Shown here: in pieces, positions 43,806-50,934 of the stretch
Numbering within the stretch: the stretch's first letter is position 1
Layout: every line of letters begins with the position of its first letter
From: Cohnella sp. GbtcB17
GTDB lineage: Bacteria > Bacillota > Bacilli > Paenibacillales > Paenibacillaceae
Assembly: GCF_019091135.1 (NCBI RefSeq)
Contig: NZ_JAGXJW010000001.1
Coordinates: 1-64,000, forward strand
Length of the DNA stretch: 64,000 nt
Reading direction: 5' to 3'
Notes under the pieces: model-generated
What the model saw: the letters and a program-made list of their open reading frames with translations, nothing else
What the model was told of the DNA's origin: nothing
Databases searched by the model: none
Made by a program: the position numbers and the translations under genes

Positions 43806-44877
43806 TCCGCTGTTCGGCCTGCGCTTTAAGCTGCTAATGCTGGTCGCGCTCAGTCTCGGGTTCGCGGGATGTACGGCAGCGCTGCTGTACGTCCTTGCCG
43901 TCCAATTCGATATTACGATCCTGAATGCGCTGGCATGGTGGTTTTACGAACGCTTCGGCAGGTCGATCACGCTCGCATTGGCGATTCTCGCGCTATTTAT
44001 CGTCTATCTGATCGTCTTCAGCCATGGCACCATCCGTTATCTGCTGCGGATCACGCAAGGGGTAGGCGAGATCGCCGAGGGGAAATTCGACAGCCGCATC
44101 CCGGTCCGGACGGGCGACGAGCTCGGCGTGCTCGCGGATCGCATCAACGGCATGAGCGAGCGGCTGAAGCGCTCCATCGAGGAAGAACGGCGGACGGAGC
44201 GGGCCAAGACGGAGCTCGTCACGAACGTCTCCCACGTCCTGCGCACGCCGCTCACCTCGATCGTCGGCTATTTGGGCCTGATCGAGCTGGATCGCTATCG
44301 CGACGAGGTCGAGCTTCGCCACTATACCGGCATCGCCTACGACAAGGCGCTGCGGCTGCAGGGGCTGATCAACGACCTGTTCGAGTATACCCGCACGAGC
44401 GGCGGGCTGCAGCTTCGGCTCTCCTCACTCAACCTGGTGGAGATGCTGGGGCAGCTGGCCGTGCAGTTCCGGCTCCAGTTCGAGCAGGCGGGGATCGAAG
44501 GCGTCACGATTTTCGCGGAGAAGGAGCTGACGGTGGCGGCGGACGGCGACAAGCTGGTGCGGGTGTTTGAAAACTTGATCGACAATGCCATCCAATACGG
44601 AAAAGACGGCGGCAGGGTGGAAATCCGGGCGCGGCGCGAAGGAACGGAGGCGGTGGCGGAAATCGTGAATTACGGCGAGCCGCTGCCGGCCTCGGCGATC
44701 CCGCTGCTGTTCGACCGTTTCTACCGGGTGGAACAGTCCCGCTCGCGCCATACCGGGGGATCGGGGCTCGGCCTCGCCATCGCCAAAAATATCGTGGAAC
44801 TGCACGGCGGCGTGATCTCCGCGTCCAGCGGAGCGGGAGGCACCGTGTTTCAGGTGCGGCTGCCGCTGAAGAGCTAA
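43795..44877 (+). CDS. VanS-like sensor histidine kinase with altered H-box
   Basis: About 360 residues. The start is uncertain: TTG 43795 (GGGGAG 11 bases upstream) or TTG 43783, which abuts it. Two membrane segments (about 10-35 and 58-80), HAMP (about 80-135), HisKA, HATPase with NLIDNAIQYGKDGG and GGSGLGLAIAKNIVELH. The H-box reads NVSHVLRTPLTSIVGYL: His147 is followed by Val where Asp or Glu is otherwise nearly invariant. That acid takes part in phosphotransfer and phosphatase action, so this kinase may be slowed or phosphatase-poor. All ATP-site motifs are intact. Confidence 0.88.
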   Translation: MNPNPLFGLRFKLLMLVALSLGFAGCTAALLYVLAVQFDITILNALAWWFYERFGRSITLALAILALFIVYLIVFSHGTIRYLLRITQGVGEIAEGKFDSRIPVRTGDELGVLADRINGMSERLKRSIEEERRTERAKTELVTNVSHVLRTPLTSIVGYLGLIELDRYRDEVELRHYTGIAYDKALRLQGLINDLFEYTRTSGGLQLRLSSLNLVEMLGQLAVQFRLQFEQAGIEGVTIFAEKELTVAADGDKLVRVFENLIDNAIQYGKDGGRVEIRARREGTEAVAEIVNYGEPLPASAIPLLFDRFYRVEQSRSRHTGGSGLGLAIAKNIVELHGGVISASSGAGGTVFQVRLPLKS

Positions 44878-44896
44878 CGGGACTGATTGCTGCTAG

Positions 44897-44926
44897 GAGC
44901 GCCGGGTCGATGCCGATCCGGCGCTC
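44897..44926 (+). terminator. Hairpin after the two-component genes
   Basis: GAGCGCCGGGTCG and CGATCCGGCGCTC form a 13-bp stem (one G-T pair) with a 4-base loop; only TT follows, so termination may be partial. Confidence 0.55.
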
Positions 44927-44966
44927 TTGGCGTACATTCATTTGAGTAGAACAACGAGCGATAATG

Positions 44967-45145
44967 GTTAAAAAGCAGTTAATTTTCCTGATCATCTTTG
45001 ACTGTTGAAGATAACTGTTAAAAAGCAGTTAATTGGCCCATTTTATCTAGAAAATGTCCGAATCTCAGGAATTAATTGCCTTTTAACACTTATTTACTAG
45101 AGAGCGGCGTGAATCCGGGAAATAAATGCGTTTTGACACTTATTT
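44967..45145. repeat. Four small palindromic repeats at about 50-bp pitch
   Basis: GTTAAAAAGCAGTTAATT at 44967-44984 and 45017-45034 (identical), then the same motif inverted and diverged at 45070-45087 (AATTAATTGCCTTTTAAC) and 45120-45137 (AAATAAATGCGTTTTGAC). Pitch is 50, 53 and 50 bases. Each copy with its flanks is itself a weak hairpin (for example TAACTG/CAGTTA around TTAAAAAG). They lie in the gene-free stretch 44878-45381, the longest in this half of the window. Confidence 0.75.
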
Positions 45146-45225
45146 GCCTGAGCGCAGTCTCCCCACAGTCCCCCTCTGCCACAGTAGCAGGTTGATTTTC
45201 GGTCAATTTCTCTCTTTTCTATCCG

Positions 45226-45333
45226 TCATGCGCCAAATCGTATGAATCGACGCAAATTGAAGTATACAGAGCCGGAAGCGGGGCGCTAGATTTAGGTTGC
45301 GGCAGCGGCGCAAGCTGCATCGCGCGGGCCGTT
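45226..45333 (+). pseudogene. Scrap of a SAM-dependent methyltransferase
   Basis: One open frame reads SCAKSYESTQIEVYRAGSG followed by ALDLGCGSGASCIARAVRE. The latter is the SAM-binding motif I of class I methyltransferases (LDLGCGSG). No start, no ribosome site and no rest of the domain are present; the frame runs into the dehydrogenase gene at 45382. It looks like the remains of a deleted gene, but a chance match of about 20 residues cannot be excluded. Confidence 0.35.
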
Positions 45334-45381
45334 CGCGAGCCAAGGGCGACGCGCAGCATTCGTTTCGAAGGAGATTGCGAG

Positions 45382-46455
45382 ATGAAGAGAGTAAGGGTCG
45401 GAATGATCGGCTTGGGAGAGATCGCGCAAATCATTCATTTGCCGGTATTGCAGTCGATGCCCGAGCAGTTCGAGATCGTCGCTCTTTGCGACGTCTCGCC
45501 GGGATTGCTTGCTTTGATGGGGGAGAAGCATCGGGTTAACCATTTGTATGCCAATGCCTTAGAGATGCTGGACCGGGTCGAAATGGACGCCGTATTCGTG
45601 CTGAACAACATGGAGTTCCACACCGAATGCACGGTGGCTGCGCTGAAAAAGAACATTCACGTATTCGTGGAAAAGCCGATGTGCGTAACCGACAGAGAAG
45701 CCGAAGAAATCATTCGTGCGCGCGACGCGTCGCGTGCGCAGGTCATGGTCGGCTACATGCGCAGATTCGCGCCGGCGTATATGCGCGCGCTCGAGGAAGT
45801 AAAAGCGCTGGGTCCGATCAATTATGCGCGAGTGCGCGACATGATCGGCCCGAATGCTTTTTTCACCGGGCAGTCGGGCATTCATGTGCATCGATTCGGC
45901 GATCTGCCGGCCGAGGCCGTCCAGGATCGCAAGGACAGAAACGCAAGGCTGATGAAGGAAGCCGTCGGCGAAGCCTCCGGCGAAACGTATGCCGCGTACG
46001 GTCTGCTGCTGGGCCTGAACAGCCACGATCTATCCGCGATGCGGGAGTTGCTCGGCATGCCCCTGCGCGTGAAGGCGGCCTCGTCCCGGCAGGGCGGCAG
46101 ATTCAAGAACGCCATTCTGGAATATGAAGGCTTCGATGTCATGTTCGAGACCGGCGTGGACCAGCAAGGACGGTTCGACGCTCATATCGAGGTGTACGGC
46201 GAGCGCCGGTCGGTTCTGGTTCAGTACGATACGCCGTATTTGCGCCAATTGCCGACGACGCTGCGCATTCGGGATACGAGCGGGGATTCGCTCGCGGAGA
46301 CGGTCGTCCGACCGACGTACAAGGACGCGTATACGTGCGAGCTGGAATATTTCTATGAGGTCGTCGCGAACGGCCTGACGCCGAAAACGACGCCTGAGGA
46401 CTACCGGCAAGACCTGAAGATCGTCAAAATGATCATGGATGCGATCCGTAAATGA
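45382..46455 (+). CDS. Gfo/Idh/MocA-family oxidoreductase (glycan locus)
   Basis: 357 residues, AAGGAG 8 bases before the ATG. Rossmann loop MIGLGEIAQIIHLPVLQS (residues 7-24), EKP motif VEKPMCVTDREAEEI, and GLNSHDLSAMRELLG with the catalytic-region His and Asp. It oxidises a sugar or sugar derivative with NAD(P). First gene of a close run with an SGNH esterase, the 818-residue unknown and a TIM-barrel isomerase. Little similarity to the paralogue at 33451 beyond the fold. Confidence 0.87.
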   Translation: MKRVRVGMIGLGEIAQIIHLPVLQSMPEQFEIVALCDVSPGLLALMGEKHRVNHLYANALEMLDRVEMDAVFVLNNMEFHTECTVAALKKNIHVFVEKPMCVTDREAEEIIRARDASRAQVMVGYMRRFAPAYMRALEEVKALGPINYARVRDMIGPNAFFTGQSGIHVHRFGDLPAEAVQDRKDRNARLMKEAVGEASGETYAAYGLLLGLNSHDLSAMRELLGMPLRVKAASSRQGGRFKNAILEYEGFDVMFETGVDQQGRFDAHIEVYGERRSVLVQYDTPYLRQLPTTLRIRDTSGDSLAETVVRPTYKDAYTCELEYFYEVVANGLTPKTTPEDYRQDLKIVKMIMDAIRK

Positions 46456-46465
46456 GGTTCTAGAG

Positions 46466-47590
46466 ATGAGCGAAAAGAAACCGCCCGACGACAGGCAAGC
46501 GGACGCGAATATGAGAGTGGGCGACCAAGCGTTGCCGGAGCTGAGCTGGCTGCCCGTGCCGGGCTCGCCGTTTCGCGTGACCGGACTTCCGTGGTTGTCA
46601 CAGGACGGTGTCTTCCGGAGGCTGCCGCTCCGGCCAAGCCACCCGATTCGACCGGAAGTGGACCGGCTGGCCAATTTTACGACCGGGGTGCAGGTCCGGT
46701 TCAGGACGGATTCACCAAGGCTGTACGTGCGGGTGAAGCTGGCGGACAAGTACAGCATGTACCAGCTGGCGGCGACGGGCCAATGCGGGATCGATTGTTA
46801 TATCGGCGGGCTTGGCGATCAAAAGTACATCAATACGACGCGATTTGACGTCACCCAAACCGAGTACGTCTCCGTCCTGTTCGAGGCGCTTCCGCGCGGG
46901 CTGCGGGATATCACGCTTAATCTGCCTCTGTATCAAGGCGTGGAGGCCCTGTGGGTAGGCGTCGAACCCGCATCGGAGATGGCCGAATTCCCGGGCTTCC
47001 CCACCGACAAGAAGGTGCTGCTCTACGGTACCTCCATCACCCACGGCGCCTGCGCGACCCGTCCGGGCATGGCCTATCCGAATATTTTAAGCCGGATGTT
47101 CCCGCTCGAATTCGTCAATCTCGGCTTTTCCGGCAATGCGCTGGGAGAGCCCGAGCTTGCTCATCTGATCGGTCAGATCGACGAACCGGCCCTGCTGATT
47201 CTGGATTACGAAGCCAATACGCCGAGCACGGAGCATCTTAAGGAATCATTGCCTGAATTCATAAGGATCTACCGCAGTCGTCATCCCGCGGTGCCGATCC
47301 TCGTCCTGTCCCAAATTCGTATGGCCAGGGAGGCCTTCGACGTCGACGCAGCGGCCCGCCGCGCCGCGCGCGGACGGTTCCAGCGGGAGGAGGTCGAGCG
47401 GCAGCGGCTGGCGGGCGACGATCGCGTTCACTTTTTCGACGGCACGGAGCTGCTCGGCGAGGCGGACCAGGATTGCACGACGGACGGCATTCATCCTTCG
47501 GATCTGGGCTACGACCGCATCGCGGGCCGGCTTCGGCCCGTATTGGCCGAGCTGCTGCGTCCCGTCTTTGAAGCAAAGGTGGAAGCATAA
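46466..47590 (+). CDS. SGNH/GDSL hydrolase with N-terminal beta domain
   Basis: 374 residues from ATG 46466, 10 bases after the dehydrogenase stop, with GAGG 8 bases upstream. Residues about 45-165 match the SGNH_hydro_N beta-sandwich; residues 175-370 are the esterase, with nucleophile Ser in LLYGTSITHGACA, the Gly/Asn blocks NLGFSGNALGE and DYEANTPSTEHL, and the Asp-x-x-His pair in TDGIHPSDLGYDR. Relatives deacetylate carbohydrates. No signal peptide, so it would act inside the cell on imported oligosaccharides. Confidence 0.85.
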   Translation: MSEKKPPDDRQADANMRVGDQALPELSWLPVPGSPFRVTGLPWLSQDGVFRRLPLRPSHPIRPEVDRLANFTTGVQVRFRTDSPRLYVRVKLADKYSMYQLAATGQCGIDCYIGGLGDQKYINTTRFDVTQTEYVSVLFEALPRGLRDITLNLPLYQGVEALWVGVEPASEMAEFPGFPTDKKVLLYGTSITHGACATRPGMAYPNILSRMFPLEFVNLGFSGNALGEPELAHLIGQIDEPALLILDYEANTPSTEHLKESLPEFIRIYRSRHPAVPILVLSQIRMAREAFDVDAAARRAARGRFQREEVERQRLAGDDRVHFFDGTELLGEADQDCTTDGIHPSDLGYDRIAGRLRPVLAELLRPVFEAKVEA

Positions 47591-47608
47591 CAAGGAAGGG
47601 CTGATCGA

Positions 47609-50065
47609 ATGAGCCGATCCAAGACAGACAAAAGACTCCGGCGGGTTACGCTGGAGATGAGTTTAAAGCCTTTTACAAGCATGGCGCTGCCGGCGATCGA
47701 AGCGGTATGCGAAGAAGCGATCCGGCAATGGCTGCCTTTGATCGACATGGCGGACGGCTGCTCGATGCTGCTGTGGGTGGCGGACGGCAGCGAGATTCTG
47801 GAGTGGGACGGCAATGGGGAGCGCCGGATCGAGTGGGGGCGCTATATCGGCTTTGCGAACGAGGACCGGTTCGGGCATATCCAACCCGACGATCCCCGGA
47901 TCGCCAAGCTGTACAGGCCCGATGCCTGCGAAATTACATACGATAACCTGCGGACGATCGTCGCGGCGTTTAAGCGGATCGCCCGCGATCGGTTCGGCAT
48001 CGCGATGGAAGTGGGCGCCACCTTCGACGCAGGGCCCGAGTTCGCCTACTCCGACTTTAAGTATACGCGGCATCCGGAGATCAACCGTGCTAAGCTGGGA
48101 GGCAAGGAGGTTGCGCTGAAGGCCGATTATACGGTCGTCTGCACCTGGTCGGAGCTTCGCGCGGACTCGGTCGCCTATGCGGCCTATCCGGACGGCATTC
48201 CCGAGGGAACTCCTTTCGGCGAATTCCTCGGCCGACAGTGCGCCAGCTTCCTCCCGGCGCTCGGCTTCGATTATATTTGGTTTTCGAACGGCTTCGGCTT
48301 CTCCTATTTTCCCTGGACGTACCTGGGCGCGAACTACGACGGCACATCGATGCCGATGGCGGACTACCGAGAGCTGACGGACCAGACCCTGTCGTTCTGG
48401 GAACATTTCAAACGGGAATGCCCCGAATACCGCATCGAGGTGCGCGGGACGAACTTCGGGACGGGAATGGATCTGGCCAAGGACTTCATTCCGCTGCAGG
48501 AAATGTATCGCCGAAAATATATCGAGCTGCCGCCTCCGAATTCGCCGTGGGGCGCGCTGAACTTCGACTTCGGGCTGGAAGTGGCCTCCTATATGTCGCG
48601 AATCGCGGTGCTTCCGGGAGAGACGTATCCGTACCGCTTCTATCCGAACGACCCCTGGTTCTGGCAAAATCCCTGGTGGGATCTGTATGACCGGGAGCCG
48701 CACGATATTTATTGCCCGTTGTCGGTCGCCCGGATGAACGCCGACGGCGAGCTGGAAAATCCGGGCATCGTCGAGCTGCTGACGATCGACACGGAGAAAG
48801 GCGAGCTGAACGCGGATTGTCCGGCGGAGGTCATTCCTCATCTGCGCCGGGCGATCAAGGACTTTCCCGATCAAGCCGGCATCCTCACCTGGCTGTATCC
48901 GTTCAGCGAGTACCACGCCGCCGTAGAACAATCGGAGGAAGCGGCCAAGTCGATCTTCTTTGAGGAATGGTTCGTGCGCAACGCCGTGAACGAGGGGCTG
49001 CCGCTTAACACGGTGCTCAGCACGGACGACTTCGCTGCGATGGAGGAGGGAGCGCTGGGCAAAATGCTGGACACGATCTTATGGACGCCGGCCTCCTGGC
49101 TGACCGGAGTGAACGCTGCAAGGCTGGCGGCCTTCGTCCGGGAAGGCGGCAGAGCGATCGTCTACGGCAGTGTCCTGGACGGCGAGCTGCAGCGGCTGCT
49201 GAGTCTCCGGCAGGAGGAAGGCATTCAGGGAGAGGTCGCGCTCTCCAGCGGGCTGCCACAGGATGTAATAACCGATCCGGAGACGGTCTCTTCCGTTTTC
49301 CTGCACGACCCGTTGATCGGCGGCGGCGCGCTCAGCGAAGTGCTGGACGACGCTGGTGATCCCGGCACGAAGGTATGTGCGTCGGGCAGCCAAGGCGATC
49401 AGGTACGCGTCCTGGCGCTGACGCGCGAGCTGCCGGAATGGAAGGGCGGCAAGCTCGGATGGGTTCGCGGCTCGTTGCCTTTTGAATCCGGCGCCGTGTC
49501 CCATCTGCCTCATCGCCAGCCCGAGCCGTTCAAGGACATCTCGGCGCTGTCCCGCCAGCTGCTCGCCGAGTTCGGATACGAGCTTCTGCAGTCCAAGCCG
49601 GCGGAGCCAGACAAGCCGGCGCTGCTGTTCGTCACGCGCCGCGACAATGGCTTTTTCTTCACCGGCTGCCGTCAGGACACGTCCGTCACCCTGCAGCTGC
49701 GCTTTCCCGAAGGGGTGCCCGCGATCGTCGGTCAGACGACGATGATGGGGGAGGGCGCCGCGCCCTACAGGCCGAATCGCACCTTTCACGACGAATGCCG
49801 CGTCTTCGTCAAGCAGCGCAAGAAATCCTCTGTTTCCTGTCGGGAGCTCGCGCCGGGACCAACGCCCGGAAAAAGCACGGAGCGGATGCTCTTCGTCGCG
49901 GGCCTGCGGGAGGCGGAGGTGACGATCTATCCACCGCTGGCAAGCCTGCAGGCAGGTCGCGTAGAAGTGCGGGGCGAGACTGCGTTTTTGGACTTGGCGG
50001 ACTGCACTCGCCACGACCGGCTCGTGCTGAACAATATAAGCGGCGCGATTGAGATTACTTGGTAG
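47609..50065 (+). CDS. Unrecognised 818-residue protein, possible glycoside hydrolase
   Basis: GGAAGGG lies 8 bases before the ATG. I do not recognise the family. Residues about 1-470 have the strand-helix rhythm and aromatic clusters of a TIM-barrel carbohydrate enzyme: ALGFDYIWFSNGFGFSYFPW, YRIEVRGTNFGTGMDLAKDF, YRFYPNDPWFWQNPWWDLYD. Residues about 480-640 read like the class-I amidotransferase-like domain of GH42 enzymes (LPLNTVLSTDDFAAM, FVREGGRAIVYGSVLDGELQ). The rest is beta-rich. No signal peptide, so cytoplasmic. Acidic residues such as Glu in RIEVRGTNFG or Asp in NFDFGLEVASYM are candidate catalysts, but this is inference. It lies between a deacetylase-like esterase and an isomerase. 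Confidence 0.7.
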   Translation: MSRSKTDKRLRRVTLEMSLKPFTSMALPAIEAVCEEAIRQWLPLIDMADGCSMLLWVADGSEILEWDGNGERRIEWGRYIGFANEDRFGHIQPDDPRIAKLYRPDACEITYDNLRTIVAAFKRIARDRFGIAMEVGATFDAGPEFAYSDFKYTRHPEINRAKLGGKEVALKADYTVVCTWSELRADSVAYAAYPDGIPEGTPFGEFLGRQCASFLPALGFDYIWFSNGFGFSYFPWTYLGANYDGTSMPMADYRELTDQTLSFWEHFKRECPEYRIEVRGTNFGTGMDLAKDFIPLQEMYRRKYIELPPPNSPWGALNFDFGLEVASYMSRIAVLPGETYPYRFYPNDPWFWQNPWWDLYDREPHDIYCPLSVARMNADGELENPGIVELLTIDTEKGELNADCPAEVIPHLRRAIKDFPDQAGILTWLYPFSEYHAAVEQSEEAAKSIFFEEWFVRNAVNEGLPLNTVLSTDDFAAMEEGALGKMLDTILWTPASWLTGVNAARLAAFVREGGRAIVYGSVLDGELQRLLSLRQEEGIQGEVALSSGLPQDVITDPETVSSVFLHDPLIGGGALSEVLDDAGDPGTKVCASGSQGDQVRVLALTRELPEWKGGKLGWVRGSLPFESGAVSHLPHRQPEPFKDISALSRQLLAEFGYELLQSKPAEPDKPALLFVTRRDNGFFFTGCRQDTSVTLQLRFPEGVPAIVGQTTMMGEGAAPYRPNRTFHDECRVFVKQRKKSSVSCRELAPGPTPGKSTERMLFVAGLREAEVTIYPPLASLQAGRVEVRGETAFLDLADCTRHDRLVLNNISGAIEITW

Positions 50066-50081
50066 AGAAGGAGGAGTCCGC

Positions 50082-50846
50082 TTGAAACACAAATTTGCGG
50101 TGCAGCTGTACACGCTGCGCAAGGAATGCGAGCAGGATTTCCCGGCGACGCTTCGCGAGCTCGGCCGCATGGGCTGGGCCGGCGTCGAGACGGCCGGATT
50201 GCACGGACACGCGGCCGAGGAGGTCGCGGAGGTGCTCCGCGAAGCGGGGCTGAAGACGGCGGGCATGCACGTCTCCGTCGAGCGTCTGCGCGCCGAGCCC
50301 GAGCGCGTCAAGGCGGAGGCGAGCCTGCTCGGCACACGCCGGCTGATCTGCCCGTCCGTGCCGCACGAATGGCGCAACGAGCAGGGCTATATCAGGCTGC
50401 GCGGGGAATTGAACGCGGCGGCGCGCGAGCTGCGCGACGATGGGTTCACGGTCGCTTTTCACAACCATGCCTTCGAATTCGAGACGCGCGTCGGCGCGAC
50501 GGATGCCCTGTCGTATCTGCTCGAGCCTGCGCCGGACAACGCCATATTGGCCGAGATTGATGTATACTGGGTGAGCAAAGCCGGAAAAGACCCGGCAGAC
50601 TTCATCTCGCCGTATCGCGGCCGCATGCCGACGATGCATCTGAAGGACATGACCGGCGACGAGCGCAGAACGTATGCCGAGATCGGCAGAGGCATCATCG
50701 ATTTCGAACCCCTGCTTCTGTGGGGGGAGCAAAGCGGCGTGGAATGGTACGTCGTGGAGCAGGACATCTGCGAGGGAGAAGCGCTGGACAGCGTGCGGAT
50801 CAGTCTGGACAACCTGCATGCGCTGGCCGACAGGCTTGGCCGCTAG
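50082..50846 (+). CDS. Sugar phosphate isomerase/epimerase-family TIM barrel
   Basis: 254 residues from TTG 50082, with AAGGAGG 7 bases upstream; an earlier in-frame start overlaps the preceding gene without a ribosome site. Metal-site segments: FAVQLYTLRKECEQDFPATL, VAFHNHAFEFETR, AEIDVYWVSKAGKDPADF, MHLKDMTGDERR, EWYVVEQDICEGE. The family isomerises or epimerises sugars. It closes the four-gene run that begins at 45382. Confidence 0.87.
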   Translation: MKHKFAVQLYTLRKECEQDFPATLRELGRMGWAGVETAGLHGHAAEEVAEVLREAGLKTAGMHVSVERLRAEPERVKAEASLLGTRRLICPSVPHEWRNEQGYIRLRGELNAAARELRDDGFTVAFHNHAFEFETRVGATDALSYLLEPAPDNAILAEIDVYWVSKAGKDPADFISPYRGRMPTMHLKDMTGDERRTYAEIGRGIIDFEPLLLWGEQSGVEWYVVEQDICEGEALDSVRISLDNLHALADRLGR

Positions 50847-50934
50847 ACCGTAATTTCAAAAAAAACGAGAGGCTGGCGAACGCCGGTCCTCTTCGGCATT
50901 GACAGGCATAGCGCCGAACAAAGGAGACGCCGGC

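Noticed and set aside
43104-44877. Vancomycin-resistance locus
   Set aside because: The two-component genes are VanR/VanS-like in family only; no vanH, vanA, vanX or D-Ala ligase gene is nearby.
44967-45145. CRISPR-like array
   Set aside because: Only four units, in opposing orientations, with diverged sequence and no cas gene.
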